A stretch of 10,552 nucleotides of DNA from an uncultured Centipeda sp. GTDB lineage: Bacteria > Bacillota > Negativicutes > Selenomonadales > Selenomonadaceae. Positions within the stretch are counted from its first letter, which is position 1. Every line of letters begins with the position of its first letter. The position numbers and the translations under genes are program-made. Location: NCBI GenBank assembly GCA_937925565.1, contig CALALM010000490.1, positions 1 through 10,552 on the forward strand, read 5' to 3'. Shown piece by piece: positions 1 to 5,454 of this stretch. The notes under the pieces were generated by a model. It saw only the letters and a list, made by a program, of their open reading frames with translations, did no database searches and was not told where the DNA came from.

Positions 1-99
1 AGCCTCCCCCATATCAAGGGACTCCGGCGTGACGGCAAACGAGAACATACGGCTCTCGCCGAGGGAAAAGGAAGATCCCTCCACATCCAACTTCATCAT
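1..99 (-). CDS. Probable DUF177/YceD-family protein, N-terminal fragment
   Basis: The minus strand is open from an ATGATG pair at 99-94 to the window edge, giving 33 codons that begin MMKLDVEGSSF and include MFSFAVTPESLDMG. The short polar N-terminus followed by an FSF...P..LD pattern, and the position after coaD and the coiled-coil gene, suggest the DUF177 (YceD/YlbN) family, which commonly precedes rpmF (ribosomal protein L32) in Firmicutes. Only the N-terminus is visible, so the family call is tentative. An AAAGG lies 9 bases before the first ATG, but it overlaps the transcription start predicted from the promoter at 117-145, so the leader RNA may be only about 10 bases long. The gene continues beyond the left edge. 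Confidence 0.5.
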   Translation of the reverse strand, partial: MMKLDVEGSSFSLGESRMFSFAVTPESLDMGEA

Positions 100-116
100 G
101 ACGCATGACCTTTCAC

Positions 117-145
117 ATTATAGCGGCGGTTTTCGGCATTGTCAA
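117..145 (-). promoter_or_regulatory. Perfect-consensus sigma-70/SigA promoter
   Basis: On the minus strand TTGACA (145-140) and TATAAT (122-117) are separated by exactly 17 bp, a full consensus match at both boxes. It points at the partial gene starting at 99 and begins 15 bases after the coiled-coil gene's stop codon. The predicted start of transcription is near 109-110. No terminator hairpin is visible between the coiled-coil gene's stop and this promoter, so read-through is also possible. Confidence 0.8.
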
Positions 146-160
146 GGAGCGTTTTTGAGA

Positions 161-700
161 TCAGAGATCGGACGCTTCTTCCTGCGGCGCATTCATCTGT
201 GCCTTTGCCGTGCGCAGGACATTCATCGCCTGATTCAGCCCCATCTCCGCCTGCTGCACCCCCTTGAACGTACTGCCGACATGCGCGATCAGCTGCTCGA
301 ACACCTGATTCGCATAGGCATCCGCATCGCTCTGGAGGTTAGCGGCACTCGTCTGCGCCTGTTCCATGATCTCGCGCGCCTGATCCTGCGTCTGCTGCAT
401 GATCGCACGGGCGCGCTCCTTCGCCTGAATGACGATCTCGCTCTCATCAATCATCTGATTTGCGCGTACCTGCGCAGCGTCAACAATCTCCTTTGCCTCC
501 CCGTGCGCACGACTGAGAATACTCTCCTGTTCCTGCATGATCTCCGATGCACGGTTCAGCTCCTTCGGGAGATCCATGCGCAGTTCCTCCACGAGATGCA
601 CAATCTCATCGTCATTCACTAGAGCCTTGTCGCTGAAGGGGAGGTGGGATGCCTCCGCAACCAGATCTTCGAGTTTTTTCAGCGTGTCAACTACTGCCAT
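161..700 (-). CDS. Ala/Gln/Glu-rich coiled-coil protein (ATP-synthase-stalk or DivIVA-like)
   Basis: This 179-residue protein is almost entirely helical. After a short N-terminal part (MAVVDTLKKLEDLVAEA), residues about 40-165 are rich in Ala, Gln, Glu and Arg with a heptad-like pattern (for example KERARAIMQQTQDQAREIM). There is no signal peptide or membrane segment, so it should be cytosolic. Proteins like this directly after coaD in Firmicutes are often annotated 'ATPase' from weak likeness to stalk subunits b/E of rotary ATPases; no nucleotide-binding motif is visible, so that name should not be read as enzymatic. A DivIVA-type scaffold is the main alternative. The start is backed by AGGAG 8 bases upstream. 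It lies 35 bases after coaD and is probably co-transcribed with it. Exact role unknown. Confidence 0.85.
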   Translation of the reverse strand: MAVVDTLKKLEDLVAEASHLPFSDKALVNDDEIVHLVEELRMDLPKELNRASEIMQEQESILSRAHGEAKEIVDAAQVRANQMIDESEIVIQAKERARAIMQQTQDQAREIMEQAQTSAANLQSDADAYANQVFEQLIAHVGSTFKGVQQAEMGLNQAMNVLRTAKAQMNAPQEEASDL

Positions 701-735
701 AAATCTATCTCCTTTTCCTGCACAGCCACGAGCAC

Positions 736-1227
736 TTATCCCCGCAGGGGCTTTCCATACAGTTTCATGATTGCCCGCTCCACCGACGGTGGTACAATTC
801 CCTGCACCGGTCCACGGAAGCGGATGAGCTCACGCACGCCGGAGGAACTGACAAACGTCAGATCGGGGCGCGTCAGCAAAAAAATAGTATCGCTCTCCGG
901 CATGAGATGGCGAACCATCGCCGCGTGGTTTTCCTCATACTCGAAGTCCTTTACCGAGCGCAGACCGCGCACCACCACGCGCGCATTCTGCTGCTTCATG
1001 TAATCCGTCAGGAGTCCCGAGAACACATCCACACGCGCATTCGGCACATGTGCCGTTGCCTCCCGCAGAAAGTGAATGCGGTCATCCAGAGGAAAACAGC
1101 CGTCCTTCCGGATATTATGAAAAATGCAGACAATGAGTTCATCGAACATGGACGCCGCGCGCTCCACAATATCAATATGCCCCGTCGTCACGGGGTCAAA
1201 GCTGCCGGCAAACACCGCGCGCCTCAT
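736..1227 (-). CDS. coaD: Phosphopantetheine adenylyltransferase
   Basis: CoaD transfers AMP from ATP to 4'-phosphopantetheine, making dephospho-CoA in the penultimate step of cytosolic coenzyme A synthesis. The 163-residue length is normal for the family. Diagnostic motifs are present: GSFDPVTTGH at 8-17, containing the T/HxGH nucleotidyltransferase signature; RGLRSVKDFEYE at 87-98; and a SSSGVRE element near 127-133 in place of the more usual ISST.VRE. The ATG at 1227 overlaps the rsmD stop by four bases (ATGA) and has AGGAGG 7 bases upstream, so the two genes are translationally coupled. rsmD-coaD is a widely conserved bacterial pair. Nothing suggests damage. Confidence 0.97.
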   Translation of the reverse strand: MRRAVFAGSFDPVTTGHIDIVERAASMFDELIVCIFHNIRKDGCFPLDDRIHFLREATAHVPNARVDVFSGLLTDYMKQQNARVVVRGLRSVKDFEYEENHAAMVRHLMPESDTIFLLTRPDLTFVSSSGVRELIRFRGPVQGIVPPSVERAIMKLYGKPLRG

Positions 1228-1778
1228 CCCTGCACCTCCTGCTTATAAAAACATATGCGTGCCGCACCATAGCGCCGTTCACGCACGAGAGAAAAACCAC
1301 CGCTACGTTCCATGAGCGGCTCATCCGCCCCCTGTTCAAGAACGAAGATACCGTCCGATGAGAGCAGCGCCCCCTCCCCCACTGCGGTGAGCACGCGCGC
1401 ATTATCGCCGTGTGCGTACGGCGGATCCGCAAAAATGAGGTCAAACGTATGCCCATCACGCGAAAGAGCGGCAAGCTGTCCATAGACATCGCCGCAACGA
1501 ATCTCCGCACATGCCTCAAGCTTTGTACGCCGTGCATTCTCCATGAGAATCGCATGGGTTGCATGATCCACGAGCACAGCATGCGCTGCCCCGCGCGAGA
1601 GCGCCTCGAGCGCAAGCGCCCCCGTCCCCGCAAAGAGGTCGAGCACATACGCGTCATAGACACGCGCACCCAGCATACTGAACAGCGCCTCGCGTGCACG
1701 GTCAGCCGTCGGACGCGTCCCCTCCCCTGTGGGAGATTTCAGACATGTGCCGCGCGCACTGCCCGTAATGATCCGCAT
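1224..1778 (-). CDS. rsmD: 16S rRNA (guanine(966)-N(2))-methyltransferase
   Basis: RsmD methylates N2 of G966 of 16S rRNA in assembled 30S subunits, using S-adenosylmethionine. The 184-residue protein shows the family features in order: MRIITGSARG at the N-terminus; RPTADRAREALFSML (22-36); the SAM-binding loop LDLFAGTGALALEALSRGA (46-64); and the N-methyltransferase motif IFADPPY (115-121). The ATG at 1778 is supported by AGGGGG 6 bases upstream and by a promoter at 1814-1843. It overlaps coaD by four bases. It is the first gene of the housekeeping block and lies next to the 3' end of cas1. Confidence 0.96.
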   Translation of the reverse strand: MRIITGSARGTCLKSPTGEGTRPTADRAREALFSMLGARVYDAYVLDLFAGTGALALEALSRGAAHAVLVDHATHAILMENARRTKLEACAEIRCGDVYGQLAALSRDGHTFDLIFADPPYAHGDNARVLTAVGEGALLSSDGIFVLEQGADEPLMERSGGFSLVRERRYGAARICFYKQEVQG

Positions 1779-1813
1779 TGCATTCCCCCTGCTACTTTAT
1801 TATAGACTTTCCT

Positions 1814-1843
1814 ATTCTACCACAATTCACATTCGCATTTCAA
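1814..1843 (-). promoter_or_regulatory. Promoter for rsmD-coaD
   Basis: On the minus strand TTGAAA (1843-1838) is followed after 18 bp by TAGAAT (1819-1814). TG one base before the -10 box makes it an extended -10 element (TGGTAGAAT). Predicted transcription start is near 1807, giving a 5' leader of about 29 bases with the rsmD Shine-Dalgarno site inside it. A second TATAAT lies at 1804-1799 but has no well-placed -35. This means rsmD need not depend on transcription from the CRISPR genes. Confidence 0.65.
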
Positions 1844-1875
1844 CCTATCACATACAAGGAACGAAAAATGCCCCT

Positions 1876-2847
1876 TTAATCCTCATGTATGCCCTTACGC
1901 AGCTTCTGTGCGAACGATGCGACAAAGGCATCGATCTGCTCGCGCGATGTCTTACCCCCATACTCCCGATACGGTCGATCCATGTACGTCTCATAACGCG
2001 CACACCAGAGCGCGCGTGCCTCCGGCAGGAGGCGGCAGCTGCCGTCCTTCGCCCGCTCAAAATCCTGCGGCATCATAAATCTGCGGCGCAGGAGATAGAG
2101 CACAAAGCGGTCGATAATCCCCGAACGGAACGGCTCCATCAGATCGAACACGAGACTGTTCCTGCGACCGTCCATTCGGTGCAGGAAACTGATGCGCGCA
2201 TCCAGTCCGTAACCAATGAGCGCCGTATGCACCTCCCGTGCGAGAAACGCATAGCCATAATTCAGGAGTGCATTGACCGGATCGACAGCAGGACGTTTCC
2301 CGCGCCCCTTGAATGACCAAAACGGCGCATCGATCAGCGCCGAGAAGGCTCCGAAATACATACGCGCGCCCGTCCCCTCCATACCACGCAGCGCATCTGC
2401 CGACCCTGCCGACGGAACCTTCCCCCGCATCGCCTTGATCATGTGAATCGCACCGGCAATCCCCGCGTCCGCAACGCTCTTCTCATATCTTTTGAGCAGA
2501 CGGTATTGACTGCGCAGCTTCGCCATGACAATCATCCTTGCCAGAGCGAGACTGCGCTGCGCATCCTCCACACACATGAGCTGGTGCCGCAGCATGCGTA
2601 GCGTCATCTCCTCCCCCGCCACCTGCCCGACCGTCTTGCCGTGATAATCCATAAAAAAGACCGGCACCCGCTGCTCAATGCACGCGAAAAGTGCCGGCGT
2701 CGTAACATTTGCCCGCGGACCGACCACAATAGATGTCAGCATGAACATCGGCATGCGGGAGACAATCGCCCCCTCCCGCTCGACGATCAGTCGCCCCGCA
2801 TCCTTGCGTACACTGCTGCCCGGAGAGAGGAGATACAGAACTGCCAT
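1876..2847 (-). CDS. cas1: CRISPR-associated endonuclease/integrase Cas1
   Basis: Cas1 is the metal-dependent integrase that, with Cas2, inserts new spacers at the leader end of the array. The 323-residue length is typical. The conserved metal ligands are visible: Glu157 in LRGMEGTGARMYF, His223 in FLHRMDGRR, and Asp235/Glu238 in FDLMEPFR. The N-terminal beta domain begins MAVLYLLSPGSSV. A longer reading in the same frame to 2931 exists, but the start at 2847 is preferred because GAGGG lies 7 bases upstream and the longer form would overlap cas2 with a non-conserved peptide. It follows the cas2 stop by 17 bases. The cas2-then-cas1 order is the reverse of the usual one. No reverse-transcriptase or Cas4 fusion is present. 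No terminator hairpin is visible after the stop. Confidence 0.96.
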   Translation of the reverse strand: MAVLYLLSPGSSVRKDAGRLIVEREGAIVSRMPMFMLTSIVVGPRANVTTPALFACIEQRVPVFFMDYHGKTVGQVAGEEMTLRMLRHQLMCVEDAQRSLALARMIVMAKLRSQYRLLKRYEKSVADAGIAGAIHMIKAMRGKVPSAGSADALRGMEGTGARMYFGAFSALIDAPFWSFKGRGKRPAVDPVNALLNYGYAFLAREVHTALIGYGLDARISFLHRMDGRRNSLVFDLMEPFRSGIIDRFVLYLLRRRFMMPQDFERAKDGSCRLLPEARALWCARYETYMDRPYREYGGKTSREQIDAFVASFAQKLRKGIHED

Positions 2848-2864
2848 CGCACTTCCCTCATTCC

Positions 2865-3140
2865 CTAGACGATCAAGAACGGAACATCCTCCTCGAGCGG
2901 CTTTCCGTACATCCACAGCCCCTGTTCGCAAGCGCAGCAGAGCGGGGCAATCATGAGCAACGGCATGTCAGCCGCGCTCACGAGGCGGAGCAGCTCGGCA
3001 CGCATCGCCTCCATCTGCACCGCCGTCGCCCGACAGGTGAACACGCTGTACTGCACGCGAAGCGCCCGCGCTTCAAGATACTTTACGACGCGGGCACGGA
3101 CACGATCTTCCTTGATATCGTAGCATATGATGTACTTCAT
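2865..3140 (-). CDS. cas2: CRISPR-associated protein Cas2
   Basis: Cas2 is the small ferredoxin-fold dimer that bridges two Cas1 dimers in the spacer-integration complex. The 91-residue length, the N-terminal strand MKYIICYDI with Asp8, and the RVQYSVFTC strand near 28-36 are diagnostic. The C-terminus carries a PLCCACEQ cysteine cluster and an acidic EEDVPFLIV tail, as often seen in Cas2 from type III loci. The ATG at 3140 has no recognisable Shine-Dalgarno site; the 10-bp palindrome CCGTATACGG lies where one would be expected. The gene starts 73 bp after the last repeat on the same strand and has no convincing promoter of its own, so it is probably expressed by read-through from the array promoter, at a modest level. 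Confidence 0.95.
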   Translation of the reverse strand: MKYIICYDIKEDRVRARVVKYLEARALRVQYSVFTCRATAVQMEAMRAELLRLVSAADMPLLMIAPLCCACEQGLWMYGKPLEEDVPFLIV

Positions 3141-3149
3141 TGTTGCATA

Positions 3150-3159
3150 CCGTATACGG
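3150..3159. promoter_or_regulatory. 10-bp perfect palindrome upstream of cas2
   Basis: CCGTATACGG reads the same on both strands and sits 9 bases before the cas2 ATG, with partly matching flanks (ATACCG...CGGCAT). It could be an operator or a small hairpin affecting cas2 translation. It may also be chance. Confidence 0.35.
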
Positions 3160-3213
3160 CATTAGATGTGGTAAGCCTCTTTGGCATATCTAAAAAGTTA
3201 TATGATAAATACA

Positions 3214-3393
3214 GTTTCAATGCCGCACGCAGCATTGTTTGTGGTGCAACTTCGTGGCGAGATGGCTTGCTTTGCGAATTGGGAGTTTCAATGCCGCACG
3301 CAGCATTGTTTGTGGTGCAACGCTATCGCGAGGCGTACCGTGGCAGATTCGGGATTGTTTCAATGCCGCACGCAGCATTGTTTGTGGTGCAAC
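3214..3393 (-). CRISPR. CRISPR array: three identical 37-bp repeats, two spacers
   Basis: Three exact 37-bp copies lie at 3214-3250, 3285-3321 and 3357-3393. They are separated by spacers of 34 bp (3251-3284) and 35 bp (3322-3356). The flanking bases differ, so 37 bp is the true repeat length. On the minus strand the repeat starts GTTGCACCACAAACAATG and ends GGCATTGAAAC. ATTGAAAC at the 3' end is the standard 8-base crRNA handle of many type III and type I systems, so the array is read on the minus strand, co-directional with the cas genes, and the leader is at 3394 upward. The newest spacer should be 3322-3356. The repeat can fold: CAATGC pairs with GCATTG, extended by T.G and G-C around a CGTG loop. 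The two spacers differ from each other, and I recognise neither. Confidence 0.97.
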
Positions 3394-3671
3394 TCCGTCG
3401 CTCGCAGCCCTTGTCCCGCGCGGGGCGGAAAGGCGTTTTGGAAAGTGGTCGATTTTTTGCGCTGTTTTTGCTGACCGCAGCTGCTTTTTTGCCTCCTACC
3501 GGCGGCAAGAATCGACGGAATCCCTTGTGCGGCATGGGTTGCGCCATTTTGGAAAGACACAGCGGCAGAATGCGGCTTTGCGCCGTTGCCGCTGCACTTT
3601 CCACTTTACTGCACCATGTCCATATCATACCAAAGAATACGGATGTTGGCAAGCAAATTCTCACATTCTTC
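3394..3671 (-). other. CRISPR leader region
   Basis: This 278-bp stretch between the effector operon stop and the first (leader-end) repeat contains no gene I accept. On the minus strand it holds the array promoter (3624-3652). It also holds three A-tracts of 5-6 bases (T-runs on the plus strand at 3453-3458, 3465-3469 and 3485-3490) with centres 11.5 and 20.5 bp apart. A direct repeat TTTTGGAAAG occurs at 3436-3445 and 3547-3556, with an inverted relative, CACTTTCC, at 3595-3602. An inverted repeat GTCGATT/AATCGAC (3448-3454, 3510-3516) encloses two of the T-runs and flanks the third. A 10-bp palindrome CCCGCGCGGG lies at 3415-3424, near the repeat junction. Position next to the array and the AT-tract composition fit a leader; the roles of the individual elements are inferred. 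Confidence 0.7.
3624..3652 (-). promoter_or_regulatory. Array (pre-crRNA) promoter
   Basis: On the minus strand TTGCCA (3652-3647) and TATGAT (3629-3624) are 17 bp apart, each 5/6 to consensus, and TG one base before the -10 makes an extended -10 (TGGTATGAT). Predicted transcription start is near 3617, giving about 220 bases of leader RNA before the first repeat. It would transcribe the array and could continue into cas2-cas1. Confidence 0.65.
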
Positions 3672-5453
3672 TCATCTCACCTCCCGTGTGGTCGGCAGTA
3701 CCCAACGATTTTGGAACGGTTTGTCCCGATCCTCGATGGACATCTGCGCGGTTTTGCTCTCCCAGTCGGGGCGCTCCGTGTTGTCCCAGTCGAGCATGTG
3801 GGCAAGCTCCGCCATCGCGTTCCGATGGCGTTCATAGACCTGCGTGTCAAGACGCTCCCGCAGCTGCCGGTCGAAGGCCGCGATGTACGCCTCCATATCC
3901 TCCTCACGCTCCGCCACGTTCCAATCGCCCGCCGCGTCAAAGGCGTTCCGATAGGAGTCTGCCGCATCGGTGCGGATGAGGCGCGCGGTGATGCGCACGC
4001 TGCCGAGACCGATGGATTTCCCCTTGCCGAGTTTGCAGCAGAGGTCGTCCCCGCCGAGACGCAGCACCTTCATCAGTGCACCGAGTTCATCCTCCGACAG
4101 CCGCTCAAAGCGGATGCTGCCACGAAATACGTTACCTGCCTTGACGGGCTGAATGCGCGCACTGGTTACATTCGTATTTTCCTGCACCTCGTTGTGCCAA
4201 TTTGTTTTGTCTTTCTGATGCCAGTAGAGTTTATATCCGCGGATGGCGACGTTGGGGCTGTCCCAATGGGCAAGTTCGCCATTTTTGTCCTTCTGTTCAA
4301 GGTAGAGCTGGACAGAGGTCGGTTTCGGCTCGCTGAGCACCTTTGGATAGGCGGGGGCTGCCATCTGCGGTTCTCCCACGGGCAGGGCATCGGTAAAGGC
4401 GAGGCGGCCCGCCCAGAGTTCTTTGCGGCCGAATACGGCATCCGCATAGTCGACGGCATTCGTCCCCATGCCGATGACATGTTCTCCGACACTCCTGTGG
4501 TAGGGGATGCGGTAGAACCGTCCAAAACCGAAATGCCGCACATTCCCCTCGTCGTCCTGCTTGTAAAAACACGGCACAACATAGCTGATGTCATCGTTTC
4601 CCGTGAACGCTGCCGCCACCTCGTTCTGCTTGGTGTCACATATTTTGCCTGCGCCGTTCCTGTCGCTCTCGTTCAGGATGTCCACGCCCTTGCGCGTGAT
4701 GTCCTCCCGATATGCCTGTACGACGGCTGCACGGACGGGAATGCGTTTCTGCCAATCAGGTGCATAGTGCATGGTATAACTGGATTTGCCGCGCATCTTG
4801 CCGGTGTAGCACGCAGCCTCGCCACTCAGCGGTTCTCCCCACTGCACGGTATCATATCGGCTGCCGTCTTTTTTGTCGGGCATGACCTTAAACTCTGCGG
4901 GGCAGATATAGTAGGCGGTATCATCCCCCTTCTGTTGTATGAGGTAGCCTGCCGCTGCCTTGGTCTCGGAGATAGTAACTTTTTTGCCGCCGGACTCCCG
5001 AAATGTCTGCATGGACATTTCATCCGTATAGAGATCCCGCATCCCTTTGTTCTTCCCTGCCATCGTGCGGAAGTAGAGCACATTATCGTTGTAGTCCTCT
5101 CCGTCGCCGCGCATGGCGCCGCAGGTGACGATCTTGAAGAGGTTCTTCACCATGCCGCGGATGCTGCTGCCGGGGATGACGGGCGTGCCGACCGGTGCGA
5201 AGAAGTTTTCCTTGCCGTCTCCCTCCCCGATGAATACGGGGGTCAGCGTCCGAAGTTCGAGGTCGATGCGTCCGCTAATGCGGTCGGGGGCGAGGACGTG
5301 CCGCCGATAGTTCGCGATGCGTTCGGCGTCGCTCGCCGCATCTCCCTCGACGGGTGAGACGAGCACGCCCTGCGGCAGTGATACGAAGTTGTACGGCGCT
5401 GTCGCCGCGCCTTTCGTCGGCGTTTTCTTTGTGTAGTTCGTTCGCTGCACCAT
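3672..5453 (-). CDS. Large Cas7-like RAMP protein with internal insertion (TIGR03986-like)
   Basis: A type III effector subunit of the RAMP superfamily, 593 residues from the preferred start. Numbering from the alternative ATG at 5462 (596 residues): a basic N-terminus; APYNFVSLP near 22-30, a hallmark of the TIGR03986 family; RAMP strand 1 with TPVFIGEGD (74-82); IPGSSIRGMVKN (96-107); an insertion of roughly 300 residues (about 115-430); then the glycine-rich loop KLGKGKSIGLGSVRI (477-491). It would cap or extend the Cas7 filament on crRNA and target. No aspartate sits clearly at the Csm3-type catalytic position, so it may not cleave. AAGGGGG lies 9 bases before ATG 5453 but abuts ATG 5462, so 5453 is preferred; that leaves one base after the csx19 TAA. 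It is the last gene of the effector operon, just before the leader. Confidence 0.9.
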   Translation of the reverse strand: MVQRTNYTKKTPTKGAATAPYNFVSLPQGVLVSPVEGDAASDAERIANYRRHVLAPDRISGRIDLELRTLTPVFIGEGDGKENFFAPVGTPVIPGSSIRGMVKNLFKIVTCGAMRGDGEDYNDNVLYFRTMAGKNKGMRDLYTDEMSMQTFRESGGKKVTISETKAAAGYLIQQKGDDTAYYICPAEFKVMPDKKDGSRYDTVQWGEPLSGEAACYTGKMRGKSSYTMHYAPDWQKRIPVRAAVVQAYREDITRKGVDILNESDRNGAGKICDTKQNEVAAAFTGNDDISYVVPCFYKQDDEGNVRHFGFGRFYRIPYHRSVGEHVIGMGTNAVDYADAVFGRKELWAGRLAFTDALPVGEPQMAAPAYPKVLSEPKPTSVQLYLEQKDKNGELAHWDSPNVAIRGYKLYWHQKDKTNWHNEVQENTNVTSARIQPVKAGNVFRGSIRFERLSEDELGALMKVLRLGGDDLCCKLGKGKSIGLGSVRITARLIRTDAADSYRNAFDAAGDWNVAEREEDMEAYIAAFDRQLRERLDTQVYERHRNAMAELAHMLDWDNTERPDWESKTAQMSIEDRDKPFQNRWVLPTTREVR

Positions 5454-5454
5454 G

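Noticed and set aside
29..622. A 197-codon plus-strand frame opposite the coiled-coil gene
   Set aside because: Antisense of a heptad-rich gene; its Leu/Arg-rich pattern is what the complement of such codons gives. It also runs through the promoter at 117-145.
1196..1699. A minus-strand frame overlapping rsmD in another frame
   Set aside because: rsmD in the alternative frame has complete methyltransferase motifs; this frame is Arg/Ser-rich and has none.
1848..1880. Possible terminator after cas1 (run of T after GGGGCA on the minus strand)
   Set aside because: There is a short T-run but no stem before it; GGGCAT is repeated directly, not inverted.
2848..2931. Longer Cas1 starting at 2931
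   Set aside because: It would overlap cas2 by 67 bases with a peptide not seen in Cas1; ATG 2847 has GAGGG 7 bases upstream.
3448..3516. Inverted repeat GTCGATT/AATCGAC as a transcription terminator for the effector operon
   Set aside because: The arms are only 7 bp with a 55-base loop and no U-run follows on the minus strand, so it is not a credible intrinsic terminator. It is kept only as a leader feature.
3323..3664. A 113-codon minus-strand frame in the leader, starting GTG, ending in the array
   Set aside because: It overlaps the predicted promoter, leader and two repeats. The only Shine-Dalgarno-like sequence is about 15 bases from its GTG, and the protein resembles nothing I know.
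3168..5357. A 729-codon plus-strand open reading frame through the array and the large Cas7 gene
   Set aside because: It is antisense to a gene with clear RAMP motifs, reads straight through the CRISPR repeats, and gives a low-complexity product. Long antisense frames are common in GC-rich sequence.
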